A DNA stretch of 19,849 nt from Candidatus Latescibacterota bacterium (lineage in GTDB: Bacteria; Latescibacterota; UBA2968; UBA8231), in assembly GCA_022827165.1 (NCBI GenBank), contig JAJDTN010000396.1:1-19849 (forward strand), read 5' to 3'. The notes beneath the pieces are model-generated. The model was not told where the DNA came from, searched no databases, and worked only from the letters and a program-made list of their open reading frames with translations. The position numbers and the translations under genes were made by a program. This document shows positions 14,414-19,849 of this stretch, piece after piece (position 1 is the first letter of the stretch; the number at the start of each line of letters is the position of its first letter).

Positions 14414-15243
14414 GCCATGTCGGCGCGGATGGCGGGGTGGCTCCGGTAGCCTTCCAGCTCGAAGTCGTCGAAGACGAAGTCGTCGATCTCGCGCTGGCCG
14501 CGGTCGCGGATGCGAAGGCGCGGCAGCGGCAGGGGCTCGCGGCGGAGCTGCTTTTTCACGGCGTCGAGGTGGTTCAGGTAGATGTGGCAGTCGCCGAGGG
14601 TGTGGATGAACTCGTGGGGCACGAAGCCGGTGACGCGGGCCACCATGTGCAGCAGCAGGGAGTACGAGGCGATGTTGAGGGGCACGCCGAGGAACATGTC
14701 GCACGAGCGCTGGTACATCTGCAGCGAGAGCCGGTCGCCGGCGGTGTAGAGCTGGAAGAAGTTGTGGCACGGCGGCAGGGCCACGTCGGCGGGCCCGGTC
14801 TCGGCGGCGTTCCAAGCGTCGACCATGATCCGCCGCGAGCCGGGGTCCGTGCGCAGCAGGTCGACGGCCTCCTGGAGCTGGTCGACGGTGCGTTCCGCCC
14901 CCCGCCAGCGGCGCCACTGCACGCCGTAGATGCGCCCCATGGCGCCGTCGTTCTCCTCCACCCCGAGGCGCGAGAGATAGTCCTCGTAGTTGGCGTCCCA
15001 GAGCTTGTTGTGCGGGTAGATCGCCTTCAGGTCGTTGATGTTGTCCGAACCCGAGACGAACCACAGCAGCTCCGAGAGCATCGACTTCCACACCAGCCTC
15101 TTGGTGGTGACCGCGGGAAAGCCGTCGTCCATGGCATAGCGCGCCTGCATGCCGAAGAGGGAGAGGGTGCCCACGCCGGTGCGGTCCCGCTTCTCCACGC
15201 CGTGGTCGAGGATCTGTTTCAGCTGGTCGAGGTAGGTCCGCAT
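14407..15243 (-). CDS. thyA: Thymidylate synthase
   Basis: The 278-residue protein is a full-length ThyA-type thymidylate synthase, which methylates dUMP to dTMP with methylenetetrahydrofolate as carbon donor and reductant in the cytoplasm. Visible hallmarks are EKRDRTGVGTLSLFG near the N-terminus with the phosphate-binding Arg21, TTKRLVWKSMLSELLWF, WDANYEDY, the catalytic cysteine in LPPCHNFFQ (Cys159), and the dUMP-binding stretch QRSCDMFLGVPLNIASY at about 178-194, followed by HTLGDCHIYLNH. The start ATG at 15243 gives MRTYLDQLKQILDHG, matching the usual N-terminus; the frame stays open upstream but that part is not protein-like. The initiation region lies in a 19-bp direct repeat shared with the start of the hypothetical gene at 16445, and only a weak AGGA lies upstream. 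No folA gene accompanies it. It faces the efflux operon tail to tail. Confidence 0.97.
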   Translation of the reverse strand: MRTYLDQLKQILDHGVEKRDRTGVGTLSLFGMQARYAMDDGFPAVTTKRLVWKSMLSELLWFVSGSDNINDLKAIYPHNKLWDANYEDYLSRLGVEENDGAMGRIYGVQWRRWRGAERTVDQLQEAVDLLRTDPGSRRIMVDAWNAAETGPADVALPPCHNFFQLYTAGDRLSLQMYQRSCDMFLGVPLNIASYSLLLHMVARVTGFVPHEFIHTLGDCHIYLNHLDAVKKQLRREPLPLPRLRIRDRGQREIDDFVFDDFELEGYRSHPAIRADMAV

Positions 15244-15252
15244 CAGGTCACT
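15234..15252. repeat. 19-bp direct repeat, copy 1 (thyA start)
   Basis: AGGTCCGCATCAGGTCACT here is identical to 16436-16454. Read on the minus strand it contains a TGA, four bases, then ATG CGG ACC. In this copy the ATG is the start of thyA. After one mismatch a further three bases (GTC) also agree. The copies are 1202 bases apart and bracket the secreted hypothetical gene. Confidence 0.85.
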
Positions 15253-15256
15253 TGTC

Positions 15257-15379
15257 CTACCGCAGCACGTATTCCATGCCCAGGGTTGCCCCGAACAGTT
15301 CGGGTTCCAGGCCCGTGGCCTCCGACCCCGACAAGATGGCTTGCATGCCCTTTGATTCGACCTCCAAGCGCAACTCCCA
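15257..15379 (-). pseudogene. Possible 3' remnant of a gene preceding thyA
   Basis: On the minus strand this 40-codon stretch reads like real protein and ends in TAG at 15257, fourteen bases before the thyA start. It begins WELRLEVESKGMQAILSG and ends ELFGATLGMEYVLR, with alternating hydrophobic strands like the end of a beta-rich or outer-membrane protein. No good start codon or ribosome binding site precedes it; upstream its frame runs into the 3' end of the neighbouring hypothetical gene in a different frame and loses coding character. It could be the tail of a gene whose body was lost, or a small ORF starting at a TTG. A competing ATG ORF (15389 to 15246, starting MHRVGVALGG) overlaps it in another frame and looks less protein-like. 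Its identity is not recognised. Confidence 0.3.
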
Positions 15380-15404
15380 CCCGGTGCATGATGGCCGTTC
15401 CTGT

Positions 15405-16445
15405 TCAGAAACGCAACGACGCCACGGCTGACAACCCCCCGCGTCGGTTCGGCACCAGGCCGATGGAGAGGCCGCGTGTCCCCGGATGACTGCGCGACCA
15501 CTCGGACATCATGGTAGCCATGATGGGGGGACCGAGGACAACGGGGAACAAGGTCTTGAGACCGAGGGAGAACGCGGCTCCTCCCAGGAGACCGGTGAGG
15601 CTGCCCAGCCATACGGCGCCGGGGTTGTCGTAGGGATCCCATACCGTCACGCCCATGGGGACCGCGATGAGGCTGCCCGAGACCGCAAGCAGAGGCCATC
15701 CCTCCAGTACACAGAAGGCAGTGCCAAGATCGTCGGGATCGTCGCCATCGTCGCCGCACGAGTGCACCAAGAGCTTGAACCCTCCGTAGAGGAACCCGGT
15801 GGACAGGAGCGCGCTCGTGGAGAGTTTTCGGGAGATCCGGTCGTTTCTCTCAAGTTGAGACCCGCCCTGCAGTACAGCTCCTTCAAGTGAGTGTACGGTG
15901 TCCAACTCGGTGGTCTCCGTGGGTGCGACCTGGGGGTTGGGCAGATCACCCATGATCAAGGTGTCGACAAGTCTCCTGAGTCCGATTCGGTCATGGCTGT
16001 CCTCCCGTTGCGGGTAAGGAGAGGTTCTTCCCCTGCCCGCCTCGTTGATGTCGACAGCGCCTCCGGGGGGAGTGCCGCCTCCCTGCGACGATCCCGCGGC
16101 AGCGGGACCCAGCAGGATCAGCCTCTGAACGCGCTCCAGATCGATGCGCTGAGGCCACCGTTGTTCCTCGAGCGCCAGCAGCAGCCGATGCTCGTCCACC
16201 GCCTTCACGAGCCCGACCAACCCAGCCAGGCGGGGCCACTTCCCCGAGACCGGATCGCGGTACCCGAGGCCATAGACGACCACGGCCGCGGCCCCCACCA
16301 CCACGGTGGTGCTGTCGATGGCGCCGGCCTCCAGGATCACCTGGGCCTGCGGCTCTCCGTCCGGATCGCTTGCCGGATTCGCGGCTGCATGGCGAACCGG
16401 AAGGGGCAGGAGCAGGACCATGGCCGCAAGGACGCAGGTCCGCAT
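15405..16445 (-). CDS. Secreted hypothetical protein, possible envelope protein
   Basis: The 346-residue protein starts at ATG 16445, four bases after the stop of the upstream membrane-protein gene, so translation is probably coupled. The N-terminus is a signal peptide (MRTCVLAAMVLLLPLPVRHA, cleavage near AAA-NP at 20-23). Residues about 45-115 form a small conserved-looking part with VVVYGLGYRDPVSGKWPRL and KAVDEHRLLLALEEQRW. A Gly/Pro/Ser-rich linker follows. Near the C-terminus are hydrophobic stretches at about 206-227, 248-266 and 277-300, then SEWSRSH and a final GGLSAVASLRF ending in phenylalanine, the residue favoured at the end of outer-membrane beta-barrel proteins. I know similar proteins only as hypotheticals in high-G+C uncultured lineages, and assign no function. 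Upstream the frame stays open to about 16658, but that part overlaps the neighbouring gene. Codon use is looser than in the efflux operon. Confidence 0.7.
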   Translation of the reverse strand: MRTCVLAAMVLLLPLPVRHAAANPASDPDGEPQAQVILEAGAIDSTTVVVGAAAVVVYGLGYRDPVSGKWPRLAGLVGLVKAVDEHRLLLALEEQRWPQRIDLERVQRLILLGPAAAGSSQGGGTPPGGAVDINEAGRGRTSPYPQREDSHDRIGLRRLVDTLIMGDLPNPQVAPTETTELDTVHSLEGAVLQGGSQLERNDRISRKLSTSALLSTGFLYGGFKLLVHSCGDDGDDPDDLGTAFCVLEGWPLLAVSGSLIAVPMGVTVWDPYDNPGAVWLGSLTGLLGGAAFSLGLKTLFPVVLGPPIMATMMSEWSRSHPGTRGLSIGLVPNRRGGLSAVASLRF

Positions 16446-16454
16446 CAGGTCACT
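16436..16454. repeat. 19-bp direct repeat, copy 2 (hypothetical gene start)
   Basis: This is identical to 15234-15252. On the minus strand it contains the TGA stop of the membrane-protein gene (16452-16450), CCTG, and the ATG CGG ACC start of the secreted hypothetical protein (16445). Both genes that follow a repeat copy therefore begin Met-Arg-Thr. Confidence 0.85.
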
Positions 16455-17538
16455 CGTCGACCGACCGTGTGTTGCGCCGAGCGATCCGCTCGAGCTGCGG
16501 CTGGATGGCCGACATGATCGCGGCGAAGACGACCAGCGCCCAGCCGACGGACAGGAGCAGCCTGGTGCCCACGAGGGTCCGCGCCGCCATGGAGGCCGGG
16601 GTGATGCCGGTGTAGTCCTGGGCCAGGGCCGAGTAGAACGAGAACGACAGCCAGTCACCGATGCCGGCGTCCGCGGCGCCGGCGAAGGAGCCGGGGCTGA
16701 AGCGCTCCAGCATGCCGCTGAACCCCGCGAAGACGACGATGATCGCCAAGTACCCGGCGGAGAACCCGCCGATGGGGATCCACATGACCCGGAGATACTC
16801 GACGAGCTGCACGTATACCTCGAGGCGCGGCTTCATCCAGATCGCGAAGGCCCGAGCGGAGAGGAAGACGGCGGCAGGGGCGAGCAACATCATCAGGGGA
16901 AGGACGAGGAGAGTCTGCAGCCAGCCTGACTCCCACAACCCGATGGCGCCATTCGCGGCAACGGCAGCCAGGAAGGCGAGGAGCAGCCAGAGCGGCGGGC
17001 GGGAGTGGAGCCGGCCTTCCGGATTGCGGTTGAAGTACCCCGCGATGAGTGCGTTCTGCGGCACCCAGAGAAGGAGGATGAGCACAGTGAACCCGAGGTT
17101 GGGCAGCAACCCGAACCCGAGAAGGGCGCTCACCATCAACGCCATGATGCTCGTCTCCCGATACCCCGAGAGGCGCGACGGACCGAGTCCGTCGATCAGG
17201 CCGAGGGCAAGGGGCGCCAGCACCGGCGGGACGATGAACACGGCTCCCGACCCGCCCGGGGTGAAACCCGCCGCGAGCGCCGAGAGGATGCCGACAGCCG
17301 AGCCGATCAGGATGCCTGACGACCTCCCGCCTCGTTCGCCCATGCGCAGACTGAGGCCGACGCCTATCGCGAAACCGCAACTCGCCGCGATCAGGACTTC
17401 GCGGTGCACGCCGGTGGTCGCGTAGGCGAAGGGCACGACGGCGATGGAGACGGCCACCGCCACCTGCACGGACCGCCAGATCACGGCGGCTGCCGCCGAC
17501 AGGCGGGTGCGGCCCGGGTCAGGCTGGTTCACGGACAT
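16450..17538 (-). CDS. Polytopic membrane protein with degenerate potassium-channel-like pore
   Basis: The 362-residue protein starts at ATG 17538 behind AGGAG. About ten hydrophobic segments are visible, for example at residues 20-42, 48-65, 74-92, 99-117, 129-168 (two), 182-201, 207-234, 251-276 and 321-344. The last third resembles the pore module of two-TM ion-channel (Ion_trans_2) proteins: a TM helix (251-276), a re-entrant stretch DWLSFSFYSALAQDYTGITPAS at 295-316 (motif quoted in part: SALAQDYTGITPAS at 303-316), then a TM helix (321-344). The alignment F-x-x-L-x-x-L-G-Y-G-D-I-x-P of channels places DYTG at 308-311 over GYGD, keeping only the tyrosine, so potassium selectivity is doubtful. 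The N-terminal helices are not assigned to a family. The gene is followed after four bases by the secreted hypothetical gene, suggesting a two-gene unit. It could equally be an unrelated transporter with a coincidental resemblance. Confidence 0.65.
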   Translation of the reverse strand: MSVNQPDPGRTRLSAAAAVIWRSVQVAVAVSIAVVPFAYATTGVHREVLIAASCGFAIGVGLSLRMGERGGRSSGILIGSAVGILSALAAGFTPGGSGAVFIVPPVLAPLALGLIDGLGPSRLSGYRETSIMALMVSALLGFGLLPNLGFTVLILLLWVPQNALIAGYFNRNPEGRLHSRPPLWLLLAFLAAVAANGAIGLWESGWLQTLLVLPLMMLLAPAAVFLSARAFAIWMKPRLEVYVQLVEYLRVMWIPIGGFSAGYLAIIVVFAGFSGMLERFSPGSFAGAADAGIGDWLSFSFYSALAQDYTGITPASMAARTLVGTRLLLSVGWALVVFAAIMSAIQPQLERIARRNTRSVDE

Positions 17539-17546
17539 TGTGGCTT

Positions 17547-17552
17547 GCTCCT
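17547..17552 (-). promoter_or_regulatory. Ribosome binding site of the channel-like gene
   Basis: On the minus strand AGGAGC lies nine bases before ATG 17538 and supports that start. Confidence 0.65.
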
Positions 17553-17680
17553 GGGGATTAGCTCTTCGGGCTGGTGCTGGCGCAACACGGACTTCCGGGA
17601 CTGGACGGAACCGGCTTCGGTGATCCTCAGGTCAATCATGGCTTGACCCTGTCTCGCCCCCCATCGCGCAGGTATCGTGA

Positions 17681-17706
17681 GCATAGGCCCCCAGGGGGTC
17701 TTATGC
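17681..17706. other. Strong intergenic hairpin
   Basis: GCATAGGCCCC and GGGGTCTTATGC pair over eleven base pairs (one of them G-T) with a single bulged T and a three-base loop CAG. It lies downstream of the AlbA-type gene and upstream of the channel-like gene, both on the minus strand. No T-run follows it, so a terminator role for the former or a control site for the latter is only possible. Confidence 0.45.
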
Positions 17707-17799
17707 ACCATTCATAGCGCCCTATTGGCTCCCGTCGTCCCTATCGCGCCCCCTGAGTACTGCTTGATAGCGCCAATTTCCCGCCCCTGTGGCGCTCTC

Positions 17800-17869
17800 A
17801 TCGCGCACCTATCTCGCACCTATCACGCACCATCGCGCACCTATCTCGCACCTATCGCGCACCATCGCG
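17800..17869. repeat. Tandem repeat of 32-bp units made of 10-11-bp subunits
   Basis: Two 32-base copies (17800-17831 and 17832-17863) differ at a single base and are followed by the first six bases of a third. Each copy consists of three degenerate subunits, ATCGCGCACCT, ATCTCGCACCT and ATC(A/G)CGCACC, giving six similar words spaced about one helical turn apart. The array runs into the end of the AlbA-type gene, whose TAG stop (17843-17841) and last four codons lie within it. Confidence 0.85.
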
Positions 17870-19247
17870 TCAACGGTCCGCGAGCCTTGGACGTGACCAG
17901 TCCCCCGTCTCTCAACTCCTCCAGCGTCGTTCGCACCTGACGTTCGCTCACCCCGGGACGCAGACGTGCATGAATCTCGCGGCGCGTCAAGCCCTCTGCC
18001 GCGTCATCCAGCAGGGCGAGTATCATCTCCCGCCTCTTGGCAGGACTGACCTCGCTGCCCTCTGGCTGGGGCACAAACAGGCTATGTCGGAATCGCACGG
18101 TGACGGCTCCCCCGTCATCGTCTATCTCCAGTACCGGAAGGCCGGCGCTGCTGGCCATCTCCGCCATCTTCAGGGTCCCGCTTCCCCACTCCTCGATGAT
18201 CCCGCGCCGGTAGAAGGTGTGGGCGATCAACGGGTTCCATGGCCGCGATTCGTGCGGGGCGAACAGCTTCTCCGGCGTCAGGCCGAAGTGCAGGGAACCG
18301 GAGGATGTCACCTCCAGGCGGTCGTCGTAGACCGCTACGCCAACGGAGCCGCCGCCGATGGAGTAGTCGCGATGGCACAGGGCGTTTGCCAGCGCCTCGC
18401 GCGTGGCCAGAGGCGGATACAGGGGCTCGTCGATTCGCTCGAAGCGGTCCTGCTCGAACCTGCCGGCTATGGGCAGGGTGTCGCGCAGGAAGCGCTCGGC
18501 GTTGACGAGAAGCGCGAAAGCGTTGCCGTTGAATTGGCGGTTGTCCAGGAACTCCATCCGGTCGAGTCCCCGGAAGCGGGCGACCCGGAGCAGGCACTGC
18601 GGCATCTCGAACTCCAACCGCTCCGTGCTGCCGAACAGCACCGCCGCCGCCCGCAACAGCGCGCCGTCGCGCAGAAGGCCGAGGCCCCGCAGCATGTCGG
18701 TTGGCTCTCCGCCTACAGGCTCTTCGAGACGCCCGCGCCGGACCGCCTCAGCGACCGTCCGCCGAATTTCCGCTTCGTCGAGGTCGTCTATGGACCACCC
18801 TGCGGCCGGCTGGTTCTCCCAGCGTTGCTCACTGTGCATCCGCTCGAAGAGCACTTGGTTGTACTCCTGGGCCGCCATTGCGAGTGTGGTGTTCCCGACC
18901 CGGCGGTAGGCTTTGCCTCGGTACGTGTACGGCCCTGATGCCCCTTGGCCGGTGTTGACCATGATGACTTCACCACCGCCGTCCACGGAGACCCGTTCCA
19001 CCGCCGGAAACGCCGGGGGATCGATTCGCCGGAGTTCAGCACTCAACTCTTCGATGGTTCGCTCGCTGACCTGTTGCCCGGCCACAGTCCCATCCTGCGT
19101 CACGCCGAACATCACCTGACCACCACGCTGGTTCAGAAAGGCGCACACCGTCATGGCCGCCTCCCGGCGGGTGCCGGTCGTCTCCTTGAACTCCAGGGTC
19201 TCGGACTCGCCGGAGGCGGCGAGAGTTGTGATGTGGTCAATGTTCAT
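17841..19247 (-). CDS. ATP-binding protein with Schlafen/AlbA_2 domain and winged helix
   Basis: The 468-residue protein begins at ATG 19247, inside the last codons of the nucleotidyltransferase gene. Residues about 9-130 are an AlbA_2/Schlafen-type domain with ESETLEFKE (14-22) and AFLNQRGGQVMFGV (36-49). Residues about 280-365 resemble the GHKL-like HATPase part of COG2865 proteins: REALANALCHRDYS (283-296, N-box-like), VAVYDDRLEVTSSG (304-317) and RGIIEEWGSGT (348-358). Residues about 400-460 form a winged helix-turn-helix (EGLTRREIHARLRPGVSERQ). Members are usually called putative transcriptional regulators or ATP-binding proteins, and some relatives are linked to phage defence; the cellular target is unknown. 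The end of the gene lies in a tandem repeat, so the last residues (CAIGAR) may be acquired. The 11-base overlap with the upstream gene implies co-translation. Confidence 0.88.
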   Translation of the reverse strand: MNIDHITTLAASGESETLEFKETTGTRREAAMTVCAFLNQRGGQVMFGVTQDGTVAGQQVSERTIEELSAELRRIDPPAFPAVERVSVDGGGEVIMVNTGQGASGPYTYRGKAYRRVGNTTLAMAAQEYNQVLFERMHSEQRWENQPAAGWSIDDLDEAEIRRTVAEAVRRGRLEEPVGGEPTDMLRGLGLLRDGALLRAAAVLFGSTERLEFEMPQCLLRVARFRGLDRMEFLDNRQFNGNAFALLVNAERFLRDTLPIAGRFEQDRFERIDEPLYPPLATREALANALCHRDYSIGGGSVGVAVYDDRLEVTSSGSLHFGLTPEKLFAPHESRPWNPLIAHTFYRRGIIEEWGSGTLKMAEMASSAGLPVLEIDDDGGAVTVRFRHSLFVPQPEGSEVSPAKRREMILALLDDAAEGLTRREIHARLRPGVSERQVRTTLEELRDGGLVTSKARGPLTRWCAIGAR

Positions 19248-19536
19248 CGACTTCCGCCGTGTCCAGGACGTCCCGTCGGAAATACGGACTCAGATCCTCG
19301 GCCGTTCTGAGATCGACCTTGCGGCCTCCGAAGAGTTCGGACAGCGCCAGCTCCATGCCCGCGATTCCCAGCAGTCCGGGAATGCGGCCGGGCTCGAACT
19401 CGACGAGCACATCTAGGTCGCTCTCGGGGCCGAAGTCCTCTCGCAGGGCCGAGCCGAAGATGGAGAGCCGCTTGATGCCACTCCTCCTGCAGAAGGCCGC
19501 GAGCGCTGCTTTGGACAGGGAGACCTGTGGGTTCAT
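19237..19536 (-). CDS. Minimal nucleotidyltransferase (MNT, MntA-like)
   Basis: The chosen ATG at 19536 gives 99 residues starting MNPQVSLSKAALAAFCRR, the usual N-terminus of this family; an in-frame GTG at 19602 would add 22 unlike residues. The nucleotidyltransferase motif is complete: FGSALREDFGPESDLDVLV with Gly28-Ser29 and the metal-binding Asp40 and Asp42, and a third acidic residue Asp75 in GGRKVDLRT. Family members transfer nucleotides to proteins or nucleic acids, and many serve as antitoxins that AMPylate a HEPN toxin. No HEPN gene is next to it; the gene downstream, overlapping by 11 bases, is the AlbA-type ATP-binding protein. A functional pairing is inferred from the overlap only. 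Confidence 0.85.
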   Translation of the reverse strand: MNPQVSLSKAALAAFCRRSGIKRLSIFGSALREDFGPESDLDVLVEFEPGRIPGLLGIAGMELALSELFGGRKVDLRTAEDLSPYFRRDVLDTAEVDEH

Positions 19537-19752
19537 TGCTTCCGCCTTGCTCTGGAACAGGGGGTTCGCTGCGGCCTTGTCAAGACGGTTCGCCGCGCTC
19601 ACCCATGGGGCTCGCGGGAGTGGCAGGAGGAGCGGAAGATCTCGGAATCGCCGCGCGACGACTGTTGTCAGGCTACCCCGGGGATCCGGCAGGAGGACCT
19701 GCGAAGAGAAGGTCGCTCCCGGGTCAACTGCGGGCGACCGCTGGCGGGGGAT
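19537..19752. other. Intergenic stretch, nothing clear
   Basis: I see no gene, RNA or repeat here. It should carry the start signals of the nucleotidyltransferase unit on the minus strand. A TTGACC at 19727-19722 has no matching -10 sequence at a suitable distance. Confidence 0.5.
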
Positions 19753-19849
19753 TCACTCGCTGCCCTGCCGCTCAGGTTCGGCCCTCGATGGCGCGGCAAC
19801 CTGGAAGAACGTCATGCGCCAGCGCCGCAGGTCCACGTCCCGCAGGATG
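19753..19849 (-). CDS. 3' end of an unidentified gene (5' outside the window)
   Basis: Reading leftwards from the window edge, one minus-strand frame gives 31 protein-like residues before TGA at 19755-19753. It reads ILRDVDLRRWRMTFFQVA, followed by a charged Pro/Glu/Gln tail. The composition is coding-like and the orientation matches the genes to the left, but the piece is too short to identify. It could also be a chance open frame. Confidence 0.35.
   Translation of the reverse strand, partial: ILRDVDLRRWRMTFFQVAAPSRAEPERQGSE

Larger units (their letters stand above)
17539..17840. other. Intergenic stretch with hairpin and repeats
   Basis: About 300 bases separate the AlbA-type gene end from the channel-like gene start. 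They hold the hairpin at 17681-17706, scattered copies of an ATCGCGC-like or ATAGCGCC-like word (near 17662, 17713, 17742 and 17766), and the first half of the tandem repeat at 17800-17869. The promoter of the channel-like gene should lie here, but I see no convincing -35/-10 pair. A minus-strand frame beginning MIDLRITEAGSV (17638 downward) is open to about 17529, yet it has no recognisable homology and is not called as a gene. Confidence 0.6.

Noticed and set aside
14437..15489. Plus-strand frame opposite thyA
   Set aside because: It lies antisense to a canonical thymidylate synthase and has no recognisable motif.
15253..16454. Insertion sequence between the direct repeats
   Set aside because: The interval is IS-sized and bracketed by direct repeats, but it has no transposase and no terminal inverted repeats that I can see.
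17529..17711. Small minus-strand ORF (MIDLRITEAGSV and following)
   Set aside because: It overlaps the start of the channel-like gene, has no clear ribosome binding site and matches nothing I recognise.
17800..17869. CRISPR array
   Set aside because: The 32-base units follow each other directly with no unique spacers, and no cas gene is nearby.
19699..19727. Sigma-70 promoter for the nucleotidyltransferase gene
   Set aside because: A TTGACC is present on the minus strand but no -10-like sequence stands 16-18 bases downstream.

Overview
The window is very G+C-rich DNA from an uncultured-looking Gram-negative bacterium. A TolC-type outer-membrane channel, a lipoprotein periplasmic adaptor and RND pumps require an outer membrane. 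The style of the proteins (ABC permease with an M1-aminopeptidase-like periplasmic part, golvesin-like C-terminal domain, stand-alone secreted hypothetical) resembles high-G+C members of the FCB, Acidobacteriota or related candidate phyla. No marker here fixes the taxon.

Region 1 (1-14391, plus strand) is one tightly packed six-gene operon. It encodes, in order: an ABC-2-like permease carrying a large M1-like and golvesin-like periplasmic part (5' end outside the window), a TolC-family channel, an RND periplasmic adaptor lipoprotein, a first RND permease, a second RND permease fused in one polypeptide to an ABC ATPase, and a small ABC-2-type permease. Genes are 8-10 bases apart or overlap by TGATG/GTGA junctions. 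The operon therefore combines the parts of a proton-driven tripartite RND efflux pump and of an ATP-driven ABC transporter, with the two physically joined. In the fused protein the ABC nucleotide-binding domain also appears to be split by about 170 residues containing roughly four membrane segments. This is the most remarkable object in the window.

Region 2 (14407-15243, minus strand) is a canonical thymidylate synthase gene (thyA), convergent with the operon. An 8-bp perfect inverted repeat covers both stop codons.

Region 3 (about 15250-19849, minus strand) has visibly lower G+C and looser codon use. From right to left in transcription order it holds: the last codons of an unidentified gene at the window edge; a minimal nucleotidyltransferase overlapping a Schlafen/AlbA-type ATP-binding protein; a 300-base intergenic stretch with a strong hairpin and a tandem repeat that runs into the end of the AlbA gene; a polytopic membrane protein with a degenerate potassium-channel-like pore; and a secreted hypothetical protein. 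A 19-bp perfect direct repeat links the start of the hypothetical gene with the start of thyA, and a short coding-looking remnant lies between them. This points to past rearrangement upstream of thyA.
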